Assembly: GCF_021088345.1 (NCBI RefSeq)
Contig: NZ_CP088156.1
Coordinates: 7,121,001 to 7,185,000, forward strand
Length of the DNA stretch: 64,000 bases
Reading direction: 5' to 3'
Origin: Bradyrhizobium ontarionense
Lineage (GTDB): Bacteria; Pseudomonadota; Alphaproteobacteria; Rhizobiales; Xanthobacteraceae
Each line of letters begins with the position of its first letter. Within the stretch, counting starts at the first letter, position 1. Below the pieces are notes generated by a model, which was not told the DNA's origin, searched no databases, and was given only the letters and a program-made list of their open reading frames with translations. Shown in pieces: positions 17,512 through 26,893 of the stretch. Both the position numbers and the translations under genes were made by a program.

Positions 17512-18684
17512 ATGACTGCAGCGAAGCCTTCGCAGCGGCCTGTTGTGCCGCATTTCTCCTCCGGCCCCTGCGCCAAGCGCCCCGGATGGACCTCCGAAAA
17601 TCTCAAGGACGCTCCCCTCGGCCGCTCGCACCGCGCGAAGATCGGCAAGGCCAAGCTCAAGCAGGCCATCGAGCTGACGCGCGAGGTGCTGGAAGTTCCG
17701 GCCGACTACAAGATCGGCATCGTTCCGGCGTCCGACACCGGGGCGGTCGAGATGGCGCTGTGGTCGCTGCTCGGCGCGCGGCCCGTCACCACGATCGCCT
17801 GGGAATCCTTCGGCGAGGGCTGGGTCAGCGACATCGTCAAGGAGCTCAAGCTCAAGGACGTCACCAAGCTGCACGCGGGTTACGGCGAGATTCCGGATCT
17901 GTCCAAGGTCGATCCCGCATCTGACGTCGTCTTCACCTGGAACGGCACCACCTCCGGCGTGCGCGTGCCGAATGCCGACTGGATCAGCGCGAGCCGCGAA
18001 GGCCTGACGATCTGCGACGCCACCTCGGCGGCGTTCGCGCAAGCGCTCGACTGGCCGAAGCTCGACGTCGTCACCTTCTCCTGGCAGAAGGCGCTCGGCG
18101 GCGAGGCCGCGCATGGCATGCTCATTCTGTCGCCGCGCGCGGTCGAACGTCTCGAGACCTACAAGCCGGCCTGGCCGCTGCCGAAGATCTTCCGCCTCAC
18201 CAAGGGCGGCAAGCTCAATGCCGGCATCTTTGAAGGCGAGACCATCAACACGCCGTCGATGCTCTGCGTCGAGGACTATCTGGACGCGCTGAACTGGGGC
18301 AAGTCGATCGGCGGTTTGAAGGCGCTGATCGCGCGCGCCGATGCCAACACCAAGGTGCTCGCGGACTGGAAGGCCAAGACGCCCTGGATCGACTTCCTGG
18401 CGCAGGATCCTGCGATCCGCTCCAACACCTCGGTCTGCCTGAAGGTCGTCGATCCCACCATCACGTCGCTGTCGGCCGATGCCCAGGCTGATTTCGCGAA
18501 GAAGCTGGTGGCGATGGTCGAGAAGGAGAACGCCGGCTTCGACTTCGCCCATTACCGTGATGCGCCGGCTGGCCTGCGCATCTGGTGCGGCGCGACCGTG
18601 GAAGCCAAGGACGTCGCGCTGCTGACGCAGTGGATCGACTGGGCGTTCGCCGAATCCAAGGCGGCGTTGCCGAAGGCGGCCTGA
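17512..18684 (+). CDS. serC: Phosphoserine aminotransferase
   Basis: 390 residues, cytosolic, PLP-dependent: converts 3-phosphohydroxypyruvate plus glutamate to phosphoserine in serine synthesis. It belongs to the alphaproteobacterial form of the enzyme, starting [13 protein letters not shown]. Visible features are [20 protein letters not shown] (PLP phosphate region), [21 protein letters not shown] and [15 protein letters not shown] with the Schiff-base Lys. It is followed on the same strand by serA after a gap of 269 nt filled with palindromic repeats. The leader hairpins probably control translation. Confidence 0.96.
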   Translation: MTAAKPSQRPVVPHFSSGPCAKRPGWTSENLKDAPLGRSHRAKIGKAKLKQAIELTREVLEVPADYKIGIVPASDTGAVEMALWSLLGARPVTTIAWESFGEGWVSDIVKELKLKDVTKLHAGYGEIPDLSKVDPASDVVFTWNGTTSGVRVPNADWISASREGLTICDATSAAFAQALDWPKLDVVTFSWQKALGGEAAHGMLILSPRAVERLETYKPAWPLPKIFRLTKGGKLNAGIFEGETINTPSMLCVEDYLDALNWGKSIGGLKALIARADANTKVLADWKAKTPWIDFLAQDPAIRSNTSVCLKVVDPTITSLSADAQADFAKKLVAMVEKENAGFDFAHYRDAPAGLRIWCGATVEAKDVALLTQWIDWAFAESKAALPKAA

Positions 18685-18695
18685 GGCGCGCGCCG

Positions 18696-18776
18696 CGTCA
18701 TTGCGAGCGCAGAGAAGCAATCCAGGGCCACAACGACAATCTGGATTGCTTCGTCGCTTCGCTCCTCGCAATGACG
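18696..18776. repeat. REP-like palindromic repeat between serC and serA (unit 1)
   Basis: CGTCATTGCGAG on the left is matched by CTCGCAATGACG on the right, with inner arms AAGCAATCCAG and CTGGATTGCTT. The whole unit folds into one long hairpin. This CGTCATTGCGAG sequence is a familiar dispersed repeat of rhizobial genomes. Confidence 0.75.
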
Positions 18777-18788
18777 GAAATCAACTGC

Positions 18789-18879
18789 GTAGGGTGGGCA
18801 AAGGCGCGAAGCGCCGTGCCCACCATCAACGTCACCCGACGCGAAAGACGGTGGGCACGCTGCGCTTTGCCCACCCTAC
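18789..18879. repeat. Palindromic repeat between serC and serA (unit 2)
   Basis: GTAGGGTGGGCAAAG on the left is complementary to CTTTGCCCACCCTAC on the right, with an inner GTGCCCACC/GGTGGGCAC pair. A degraded copy of the same repeat occurs at 49718-49853. Confidence 0.75.
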
Positions 18880-18953
18880 GAGCAGACAGCTTTCCCATCA
18901 TCCCGGCGCCCCGCGCCGCCCCTCTCTCAAGAGAGGCGTGAAGGACCATCGTC

Positions 18954-20543
18954 ATGTCCAAACCCAAAGTTCTCATTTCCGACGCGCTCTCACCGGCTGC
19001 CGTACAGATCTTTCGGGATCGCGGCGTCGAGGTCGACTTCCAGCCCAATCTCGGCAAGGACAAGGACAAGCTCGCCGACATCATCGGCGACTATGACGGC
19101 CTTGCGATCCGCTCCGCGACCAAGGCGACGGCCAAGATTATCGAGCGCGCCAAGCGGCTGAAGGTGATCGGCCGCGCCGGCATCGGCGTTGACAACGTCG
19201 AGATTCCCGCGGCAACCGCCAAGGGCATCATCGTGATGAACACGCCGTTCGGCAATTCGATCACCACCGCCGAGCACGCGATCACGCTGATGCTGGCGCT
19301 GGCGCGCGAGATCCCGCAGGCCGATGCCTCGACCCAGGCCGGCAAGTGGGAGAAGAACCGCTTCATGGGCGTCGAGATCACCGGCAAGACGCTCGGTGTC
19401 GTCGGCTGCGGCAACATCGGCTCGATCGTCTGCGACCGTGCGCAGGGCCTGCGCATGAAGGTGATCGGCTTCGATCCGTTCCTCACCGAGGAACGCGCGC
19501 GAGACCTCGGCGTCGAGAAGGTCGAGCTCGACGAATTGCTCAAGCGCGCCGACTTCATCACGCTGCACACGCCGCTCACCGACAAGACCCGCAACATCAT
19601 CGATGCCGCGGCCATTGCGAAGACGAAGAAGGGCGTGCGCATCATCAATTGCGCGCGCGGCGGCCTGGTCGACGAGCAGGCGCTGCTCGAGGCCCTCAAC
19701 AGCAAGCATGTCGCGGGTGCGGCGCTCGACGTGTTTGCTGAGGAGCCCGCCACCAGCAATGCGCTGTTCGGCCATCCCGGGGTGATCTGCACGCCGCATC
19801 TCGGCGCCTCCACCACGGAAGCGCAGGAGAACGTCGCGCTGCAGATCGCCGAGCAGATGTCGGACTATCTGCTCACCGGCGCCATCTCGAACGCGATCAA
19901 CTTCCCCTCGATCACGGCGGAAGAAGCGCCCAAGCTGAAGCCGTTCATCGCGCTCGCCGAGAAGCTCGGATCGTTCGCGGGCCAGCTCACCGAGAGCAGC
20001 ATTGCCAAGATCCAGATCACCTATGAGGGCCATGTCGCGGAGATGAAGACCAAGGCGCTGACCTCGGCAGTGCTCGCAGGTCTGTTGCGGCCGATGCTGG
20101 GCGAGGTCAACGTCGTGTCGGCGCCGGTCATCGCCAAGGAGCGCGGCATGATCGTCGACGAGGTGCTGCGTGCCGGCGAGAGCGACTATGAAAGCCTGAT
20201 CACGGTCGCCGTCACCACCGAGCATCAGGAGCGCGCGGTGTCGGGGACAGTCTATGCCGACGGCAAGCCGCGGCTGGTGGACATCAAGGGCATCCGCGTC
20301 GATGCCGAGTTTGGCAAGTCGATGATCTACGTGACCAACGAGGACAAGCCGGGCTTCATCGGCAAGTTCGCGAGCCTGTTGGGCGACGCCAAGATCAACA
20401 TCGCGACCTTCCATCTCGGCCGTGTCGCAGCCGGCGGCGATGCCATCGCGCTGGTCGAGATCGACGGCGCCGTGCCGGCCGATCTGGTCGCCAAGATCCA
20501 GGCGCTGCCGCAGGTCAAGCAGGCCAAGGCGCTGGCGTTCTGA
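18954..20543 (+). CDS. serA: D-3-phosphoglycerate dehydrogenase
   Basis: 529 residues, the long type with an extra intervening domain and C-terminal ACT domain. It commits 3-phosphoglycerate to serine. The nucleotide-binding domain has LGVVGCGNIGSIVCDRA, and catalytic residues lie in INCARGGLVDE (Arg), the Glu of AEEPA and the His of TPHLGASTTEAQENVA. The allosteric substrate-binding region spans about 320-450, and the ACT domain (about 455-529) includes NEDKPGFIGKFASLLG and NIATFHLGR. It forms a unit with serC and ends at a strong terminator. Confidence 0.97.
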   Translation: MSKPKVLISDALSPAAVQIFRDRGVEVDFQPNLGKDKDKLADIIGDYDGLAIRSATKATAKIIERAKRLKVIGRAGIGVDNVEIPAATAKGIIVMNTPFGNSITTAEHAITLMLALAREIPQADASTQAGKWEKNRFMGVEITGKTLGVVGCGNIGSIVCDRAQGLRMKVIGFDPFLTEERARDLGVEKVELDELLKRADFITLHTPLTDKTRNIIDAAAIAKTKKGVRIINCARGGLVDEQALLEALNSKHVAGAALDVFAEEPATSNALFGHPGVICTPHLGASTTEAQENVALQIAEQMSDYLLTGAISNAINFPSITAEEAPKLKPFIALAEKLGSFAGQLTESSIAKIQITYEGHVAEMKTKALTSAVLAGLLRPMLGEVNVVSAPVIAKERGMIVDEVLRAGESDYESLITVAVTTEHQERAVSGTVYADGKPRLVDIKGIRVDAEFGKSMIYVTNEDKPGFIGKFASLLGDAKINIATFHLGRVAAGGDAIALVEIDGAVPADLVAKIQALPQVKQAKALAF

Positions 20544-20574
20544 TCGCGCATGGCCGTATCGGCCGAGCCAACGA

Positions 20575-20607
20575 GGCAGCACGGCATTTCGCCGTGCTGC
20601 CTTTTTT
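20575..20607 (+). terminator. Intrinsic terminator of serA
   Basis: GGCAGCACGGC pairs perfectly with GCCGTGCTGCC (11 bp) around ATTTC, followed by six T residues. Confidence 0.95.
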
Positions 20608-20738
20608 CGTCCTCGACGGCATTCGAGGGGGCGTCCTTGCCGGGCTTCCATTGAACCCGGCTGTCTTTCGTCGCGTCTAACGCCGAGCAAAGGACCGGTC
20701 GATCCGGTCCTGCGGGTGCTGGGATTGCGGAGAGAGCG

Positions 20739-22409
20739 ATGACGATGCGAAAAATGGGCCTGGTCACCACGGGTCTCATGCTTGGAGCTGCCCTGACGAC
20801 GGCGTCTGGCCATGCTGCAAACCTCGATGCGACCTCCATTGTCGATGCCGTCACTGTCTATCCCGATGGTGCGACCGTGACGCGGGTCATCGCGCTCGAC
20901 CTTCCCGCTGGCGAGACCACCGCGATCGCCAAGGACTTTCCGCTTGGACTCGATGCCTCCTCGCTGCGGGTCGAAGGCGACGCGGGAGCCAGGCTCGTGA
21001 TCGGCACCGTGGACGCGAAGCCGCCGCGCGCGGCACCGCCCGTCAATCTGCCCGAGATCGACAAGCGCATCGAGGCGCTGAAGGATGAGCGCGCCAATCT
21101 CGACGGCACCATTGCCGCCGCCCTTGCGCGGAAGAAATTTGCCGAGCGCTTCGCTGAGGCGTCGCCGGCCGGGCTCGGCGAGAAGGGCGAGGCGCGCCCC
21201 ATCGCGGAGTGGCGCAATGCGTTCGCCGCCGTCGCCGAAGAGGTCGGGCAGGCGGACAGCGCGGTCCGCGACGCCGAGCGCAAGCAGCGCGAGATCGATC
21301 GCGAGATCGCCCGCCTGCAGGCTGATCGTGGAACGAAGCCGCCGAGCAGGATGGAGGTCCAGATCGAGTTGTCGGCGGCGGCCGCGACCAAGGCGACGTT
21401 GCGCGTGACCTACGCGGTGCGCAATGCCCGCTGGGTGCCGCTGTACGATGCGCGTCTCGACACCTCGGCGAAGGATCGCAAGCCTGCGCTGGAGCTGGTG
21501 CGCCGTGCCGAGATCCAGCAGAGCACCGGCGAGGACTGGTCCGATGTCGCGCTCTCGGTCTCCACGGTGAGGACCGGACGAGGCGGCAGCGCGCCCGAAC
21601 TGCGTACCGTGATCGCGCAATATCCTCCGCCGCCGTCTCCGCCTATGGCACAACTCGGGACGCTGTCCGACAAGGCGCCTAGGCAGCGGAGCATGGAGCC
21701 ATACGCTCCCGTCGCGGCAGCTCCTGAGGCGGGTAAGCGGGCGGAAGAGCGCGAGACCTCCGTCGAGATTAGCGCCTATCAGACCGCCTTCCGGCTACCT
21801 GGACGCGTCAGCGTGGGCGCCAATGATGGCGCGAAGAGCCTGCGCATCTCGACCGCGATGATCACGCCTGAACTGATCATTCGTTCAGCGCCGGTGGTGG
21901 ATCCCACCGCGTACCTCGAAGCGAACTTCACGCAGGCCGAGGATACGCCGCTGCTGCCGGGCAAGGTCTCGATCTATCGCGATGGCATGTTTGTCGGAAC
22001 ATCGAGGTTGCCAGCGGCCGGCAAGGAGGAGGCCGTCCGGCTCGGCTTCGGTGCCGACGACAAGGTCAAGGTCGAGCGCAGCGTCGTCAAACGCAATGAA
22101 GGTTCGGCCGGCCTAATCGTGACGACGGCCAGGATCGACGAGCGCGCCTTCAAGACGACGATCCGCAACGCGCACGACTTCCCGGTCAAGGTCGCGATCC
22201 AGGATCAACTGCCGGTCAGCGAGAACGAGGAGATCGTGGTCGAGATGCTGCCTGCGACCACGCCGCCGACATCGACCAACGTCCGCGATCGGCGCGGTGT
22301 GATCGAATGGATGGTCGATGCCAAGCCCGGCGAGACCAAGGACATTTCGTTCGCTTGGCGCGCACGCTGGCCGAAGGACAAGACCATCGTCATGCAGCCT
22401 TCAGGGTAG
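20739..22409 (+). CDS. MuiA-like (DUF4140/DUF4139) exported protein
   Basis: 556 residues. A signal peptide covers about 1-27 (GLMLGAALTTASGHAAN). Residues 32-130 form the N-terminal DUF4140 region (DAVTVYPDGATVTRV). A coiled-coil stretch of about 107-205 is rich in Glu, Lys and Arg, and the DUF4139 beta domain follows (about 215-550: VRNARWVPLYDARLDT; GEDWSDVALSVST; end KDISFAWRARWPKDK). This matches proteins annotated as mucoidy inhibitor A. The molecular activity of the family is not established. GGAGAGAG precedes the ATG. It is monocistronic after the serA terminator. Confidence 0.83.
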   Translation: MTMRKMGLVTTGLMLGAALTTASGHAANLDATSIVDAVTVYPDGATVTRVIALDLPAGETTAIAKDFPLGLDASSLRVEGDAGARLVIGTVDAKPPRAAPPVNLPEIDKRIEALKDERANLDGTIAAALARKKFAERFAEASPAGLGEKGEARPIAEWRNAFAAVAEEVGQADSAVRDAERKQREIDREIARLQADRGTKPPSRMEVQIELSAAAATKATLRVTYAVRNARWVPLYDARLDTSAKDRKPALELVRRAEIQQSTGEDWSDVALSVSTVRTGRGGSAPELRTVIAQYPPPPSPPMAQLGTLSDKAPRQRSMEPYAPVAAAPEAGKRAEERETSVEISAYQTAFRLPGRVSVGANDGAKSLRISTAMITPELIIRSAPVVDPTAYLEANFTQAEDTPLLPGKVSIYRDGMFVGTSRLPAAGKEEAVRLGFGADDKVKVERSVVKRNEGSAGLIVTTARIDERAFKTTIRNAHDFPVKVAIQDQLPVSENEEIVVEMLPATTPPTSTNVRDRRGVIEWMVDAKPGETKDISFAWRARWPKDKTIVMQPSG

Positions 22410-23092
22410 CTGATTCTGGAGCAATCGTAGGGGATGCCGTCCGGCGTGAGCGGCCGTCCGACTCGTCGTTCGGGCGTCCCCCAGCAACTTGAGATCAGGC
22501 CGCAGTTAGTTGCTGTACTCGTAGTTTAAAATCGAGTCCTGCAAGATCTCGCCGGGGCGTCAGACCGTGGTCAAGATCGTTGGTCTGCCCTGATCCGAAC
22601 TTAAAGCTGTCGTAGTTGCGAACGATGCCGAGTCCTCGCTTCCGGCGCGGACGCGGGCGGCGATTGATAGTTGGGCAGCAAATTGCGATTTGCTGGAGAC
22701 GGGGAAAAGACATGCTTTCGATGATCGGGCCTTCGCGGCGGAAAATGACCGCGCGACACCGATCGTTGCGCACGCCAATCTGATCTTTTCGTCATGTTTC
22801 CGACATTTCAGGTCGTTGCGGCGATGTCCGAATCGCCGGACAGGGCGGTCATTTTGGCCGCGGCCATCGTTCCGTTTGGCGGGATGACGCAGGCTGTTCG
22901 CAAGGCCCTGATTCGTTCGCCTGATTTGTCGCACGCGTCCCTGCCACCACAGAACGTTCCAGGGCTTCATCCTGCCCTGACCAGCCGATGCAGGCGCATG
23001 GCTCGGTGTCGAGCGGCGATCGATCCGATGGCCGTCGGACGCAGATGGCGCGTGCCTTTCGGCGGACAGCAACGGAGGTCTCAGTCTACCAG
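22410..23092. other. Gene-poor stretch before the orphan binding protein
   Basis: About 680 nt with lower G+C than its surroundings. Several short frames on both strands are open, the longest minus-strand one at 22495-22773 (92 codons, Arg-rich), but none has a ribosome site or a recognisable domain. GGAGG at 23074-23078 probably serves the next gene. It may be a decayed gene region. Confidence 0.35.
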
Positions 23093-24673
23093 ATGCAATA
23101 TTTGTCCTTGGTCTCGTGCATCATGCGGCGTTCGCGTCGGATCGCGGTCTTGTCCGCCGCCATGCTGGCCGTAAGCGTCAGCGGAGCCATCTCGGCCGAC
23201 AATGTCAGCCTGGTTCGTGAGCTATCCGGCCGTGTTGGTCCGATCATCGGATCCGCCCAGGCATGCCAAAGCATCGCTCCCCGTCGCGTCCAGGTGATCG
23301 TCGGTAAGTTTCAGGGAGCGATTCGCGAGGCCTCGACCAACCCCAAGGATCGGAATGAGCTCGCCCGAGATTTCGAGCGAAACGTCGTCAACGGCCGTGC
23401 CGCGGTCAACGGCGGACGAGCCGATTGCAGGCTGGTCGAGGGCCAGCTTGCCGACCTCGAGCGGAGCCTCAACGTGGCGCCGCCGACCATGTCGGCCACC
23501 GCGCCCGCAGCCGTTGCTGTGACCGGCGCGATCAGGCCTGCTGCGTCCGGCCCTGTGCGCGGCGTGAGTGATCAGGAGATTCGCTTCGGAATGGTCATCC
23601 CCTACACGGGAAGCGCCAAGGAGAACGGGCAGAGCTACAAGCGCGGCATCGAGGTGGCATTCGCGCGAACCAATGCCAGCGGCGGCGTCAATGGACGGAT
23701 GCTCAAGCTGATCGCCGCGGACGACGGCTTCGAGCCGTCGCGGACGCTGGATGCGATGAAGCTGCTCTGGGACAAGGAGCAGGTGTTCGGTTTTCTCGGT
23801 AATCTCGGCACGCCGACCGCTGCAGTCGCGATCCCGTTTGCGCTCGAACGCCGCGTGCTGTTCTTCGCGCCATTCACCGGCGGTAGTGTGGTGCGGCATG
23901 ACCCGCCGGACCGTTACGTCTTCAACTACAGGCCGAGCTTCGTCGAGGAGGCTGACGCGGCGGTGCGCTACCTGCTGAAGATTCGCAAGTTCAAGCCGAA
24001 CCAGATCGCGGTCTTCGGCCAGAATGACGATCTGGGCGATCAGGGCTTCGCCGGCGTCGCCAAGGCCTATCGCGCGGCAGGTCTCAGCGACAAATCGATC
24101 CTGCGTCTGACCTACAACCGTAACTCGGTCGACATGGATGAGGCGGTCAATCAGCTGAAGCGGCAGAAGGTGCCGATACGGGCGATCGTCATGGTCGGGA
24201 CGACGAGGCCGGCTGCGAAATTCATCGAGAAGACGCGGGATCTGTTTCCGGGGATGATCTACACGAACATGTCGATCGTCGGCGCCACCGCGCTGGCGCA
24301 GGAATTGATGCTGCTGGGACCGCGCTTCACCGAGAACGTCATCGTGACGCAGGCGGTGCCGGCCGTGTCAGGCTATTCGAGCACGGTTCTCGACTTCAAG
24401 AATGCGCTTGCCCAGGCATTCCCCGGCGAAGTCCCCGACTACGTCTCGCTCGAAGGCTACGTCGCGGCCGGTCTCTTGATCGATGCGATCAAGCGCACCG
24501 GGCCGCAGCTCGACACCGAGCGGCTGGTGGACGTGCTGGAAGGTACGCGCAATCTCGACATGGGTCTGGGAGCCTCGCTCAATCTCAGCCGCGGCGATCA
24601 CCAGGCCCTGCACAAGGTCTGGGGGACGGAACTCGACAAGACGGGATCATATCAGCCGCTCGACCTGGAATGA
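23093..24673 (+). CDS. Orphan periplasmic substrate-binding protein (Leu/Ile/Val type) with N-terminal extension
   Basis: 526 residues from ATG 23093, the start nearest a GGAGG (spacing 14); ATG 23123 gives a cleaner signal peptide (RRIAVLSAAMLAVSVSGAISA) and 22988 would lengthen it. Residues about 40-160 form a helical extension with Cys in AQACQSIAP and ADCRLVEGQ. From about 160 it is a type-I binding protein: IRFGMVIPYTGSAKENGQSYKRGIEVAF, INKING-like GGVNGRMLKLIAADDGFEP, FLGNLGTPTAAVAIPFA, and the C-terminal YVSLEGYVAAGLLIDAI. No ABC permease or ATPase lies nearby, so it may serve a remote transporter or act as a sensor. Confidence 0.85.
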   Translation: MQYLSLVSCIMRRSRRIAVLSAAMLAVSVSGAISADNVSLVRELSGRVGPIIGSAQACQSIAPRRVQVIVGKFQGAIREASTNPKDRNELARDFERNVVNGRAAVNGGRADCRLVEGQLADLERSLNVAPPTMSATAPAAVAVTGAIRPAASGPVRGVSDQEIRFGMVIPYTGSAKENGQSYKRGIEVAFARTNASGGVNGRMLKLIAADDGFEPSRTLDAMKLLWDKEQVFGFLGNLGTPTAAVAIPFALERRVLFFAPFTGGSVVRHDPPDRYVFNYRPSFVEEADAAVRYLLKIRKFKPNQIAVFGQNDDLGDQGFAGVAKAYRAAGLSDKSILRLTYNRNSVDMDEAVNQLKRQKVPIRAIVMVGTTRPAAKFIEKTRDLFPGMIYTNMSIVGATALAQELMLLGPRFTENVIVTQAVPAVSGYSSTVLDFKNALAQAFPGEVPDYVSLEGYVAAGLLIDAIKRTGPQLDTERLVDVLEGTRNLDMGLGASLNLSRGDHQALHKVWGTELDKTGSYQPLDLE

Positions 24674-24920
24674 TCCGCTCGGATGATTGGATGATCTGCC
24701 CGAAGTGATCCGCCGCCGCGCGACTGCTTGGCAGGATCGGCAAGGGCACGCCCTGGGTTTGCGAGAAGGGGAGCGGCGTTCGGCAATGTCGGGCCGTGCT
24801 CCGGCCACGTGGGCGCACTTGATCCAGGACAAGCGCATCGACGAGCCGGCTTGTTAAGGGCTGTCGCAGTTCCGGCGGCATCGATCATGTCCGATCGATC
24901 GCCGGAGTGGTCCGAGACGA

Positions 24921-26783
24921 GTGTCCGCCATGGAATCCGACCCGAACGTCCGCAAGCAGGCCATTGCCGTCGGCTACATCTTTCTCGCCGGCGTTGGCAT
25001 GCTGCTGCTGCAATGGCTGCTGACGGCCTACAACACGGTCGAGACGATTCCCTACAGCCAGTTCGAGCAACTGGTGGAGCAGGGCAGGATCGCCGAGGTC
25101 TCGGTCAGCCAGGACACGATCCAGGGCAAATTCAAGGACAAGCAGCAGGACGGCAAGACCTCCTTCATCACAGCGCGGGTCGATCCGCCGCTCGCCGAGA
25201 AGCTGGCGGCGAAGGGGGTCACCGTAACCGGCGTGCCTGCGGGCGGATTGATCCAGACGCTGCTGTCCTGGGTCGTGCCGGCGTTGATGTTCTATCTGGT
25301 CTGGGTGTTCCTCGGCCGCAAGGTGATGGACCGCCAGGGCTTCGGCGGTCTGATGTCGATCGGCAAGTCGCGCGCCAAGGTCTATGTGGAGACCGACACC
25401 AAGGTCACCTTCGCCGATGTGGCCGGGGTCGACGAGGCCAAGTTCGAGCTGCAGGAGGTCGTGCAGTTTCTCAAGGATCCGAAGAGCTATGGCCGGCTCG
25501 GCGCGCATGTGCCGAAAGGGATCCTGCTCGTCGGCCCGCCCGGCACGGGCAAGACCCTGCTCGCGCGTGCCGTGGCAGGCGAAGCCGGCGTCGCCTTCTT
25601 CTCGATCTCGGGCTCCGAGTTCGTCGAGATGTTCGTGGGCGTCGGCGCCGCCAGGGTGCGCGACCTGTTCGAACAGGCGCGCAAGGCGGCGCCCTGCATC
25701 ATCTTCATCGACGAGCTCGACGCGCTCGGCCGCAGCCGGACAGCGGGCGGTCCGATGGGCGGCTATGATGAGAAGGAGCAGACGCTCAATCAGTTGCTGG
25801 CCGAGCTCGACGGCTTCGATCCAAGCTCCGGCGTCATCCTGCTCGCGGCGACCAACCGGCCTGAGATTCTCGATCCGGCGCTGCTGCGCGCCGGCCGCTT
25901 CGACCGCCAGGTGCTGGTCGATCGGCCGGACAAGATCGGGCGGCTCGCGATCCTCAAGGTGCACGTCAGCAAGATCACGATGGCCGACGGCGTCGAGCTC
26001 GACAAGGTCGCCGCGCTCACCGCCGGTTTCACCGGCGCCGATCTCGCCAACCTGATCAACGAGGCCGCGATCGCGGCGACGCGCCGCAAGGGTCACGACG
26101 TCACGTTCGATGATTTCACCGTCGCCATCGAGCGGATCGTCGCCGGCCTCGAAAAGAAGAGCCGTGTGCTCAACCCCGCCGAGCGGCGCAGGGTCGCCTA
26201 TCACGAGATGGGCCATGCCCTGGTCGCCGCCAATCTGGCCGGGGTCGATCCGGTGCAGAAAGTCTCGATCATTCCGCGCGGCGTCGGCGCGCTCGGCTAT
26301 ACGATGCAGCGGCCGACCGAGGATCGCTTCCTGCTCGCGGTCAGCGAATTGAAGAACCGCATCGCAGTGCTGATGGGCGGCCGTGCCTCGGAACAGCTCA
26401 TCTTCGATGGCGACGTCTCGACCGGTGCCGCCGACGACCTGCAGCGCGCGACCGAGATCGCGATCGAGATGGTCACGAAGTACGGCATGGATGCAAAGGT
26501 CGGCCAGCGCACCTACGCGCCACGGCCGCTGACCTCGTTCCTGCAGCCGCAGGACCAGGTCGTCTCAGCGGCGGAGGAGACCGGGCGCGAGATCGACCTC
26601 GCCGTGCGCGAGCTCGTCGCCGACGGTGGTGCTCGCGCGCGCGCCATTCTCGAGGGCCATCGGCAGGATCTCGAGCAGGGCGTGGCGCTGTTGATCGCGA
26701 AGGAGACGCTGACGGCCGAGGAGTTCGCGCCGTTGCGGCCGGCGTCCACCTCAGCCACAGGAGAGGCGGCCGTCGGAAGTTGA
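24921..26783 (+). CDS. ftsH: FtsH-type ATP-dependent zinc metalloprotease (paralogue)
   Basis: 620 residues, membrane-anchored AAA+ protease. TM1 lies at about 14-36 and TM2 at about 113-133, with a periplasmic domain between them ([20 protein letters not shown]). The AAA module follows: Walker A GPPGTGKT near residue 206, pore motif [15 protein letters not shown], Walker [36 protein letters not shown]. The zinc site HEMGH is near residue 428 with the third ligand in [13 protein letters not shown] 24921 and ATG 24930 are alternative starts. It lacks the usual tilS or glmM neighbours and differs from the housekeeping form in [19 protein letters not shown], so it is probably a second FtsH. It degrades membrane and regulatory proteins. 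Confidence 0.92.
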   Translation: MSAMESDPNVRKQAIAVGYIFLAGVGMLLLQWLLTAYNTVETIPYSQFEQLVEQGRIAEVSVSQDTIQGKFKDKQQDGKTSFITARVDPPLAEKLAAKGVTVTGVPAGGLIQTLLSWVVPALMFYLVWVFLGRKVMDRQGFGGLMSIGKSRAKVYVETDTKVTFADVAGVDEAKFELQEVVQFLKDPKSYGRLGAHVPKGILLVGPPGTGKTLLARAVAGEAGVAFFSISGSEFVEMFVGVGAARVRDLFEQARKAAPCIIFIDELDALGRSRTAGGPMGGYDEKEQTLNQLLAELDGFDPSSGVILLAATNRPEILDPALLRAGRFDRQVLVDRPDKIGRLAILKVHVSKITMADGVELDKVAALTAGFTGADLANLINEAAIAATRRKGHDVTFDDFTVAIERIVAGLEKKSRVLNPAERRRVAYHEMGHALVAANLAGVDPVQKVSIIPRGVGALGYTMQRPTEDRFLLAVSELKNRIAVLMGGRASEQLIFDGDVSTGAADDLQRATEIAIEMVTKYGMDAKVGQRTYAPRPLTSFLQPQDQVVSAAEETGREIDLAVRELVADGGARARAILEGHRQDLEQGVALLIAKETLTAEEFAPLRPASTSATGEAAVGS

Positions 26784-26893
26784 TCCGGGTTTTTACGGAT
26801 ATTGTCCGCAACGGAACTCTAACCATCACCTGATGAATCTGTCGTCAGTTATCCTTGACAGATCGATCACATCGATCGGGTGGAGTTTCTCGC

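Noticed and set aside
18990..21653. Minus-strand open frame of 887 codons across serA and the MuiA-like gene
   Set aside because: It is antisense to two clear genes, rich in Arg/Asp/Gly/His as expected for a mirrored GC-rich frame, and has no domain.
22495..22773. Minus-strand frame of 92 codons before the binding protein
   Set aside because: No ribosome site, no known family and Arg-rich composition; at most a remnant of a lost gene.
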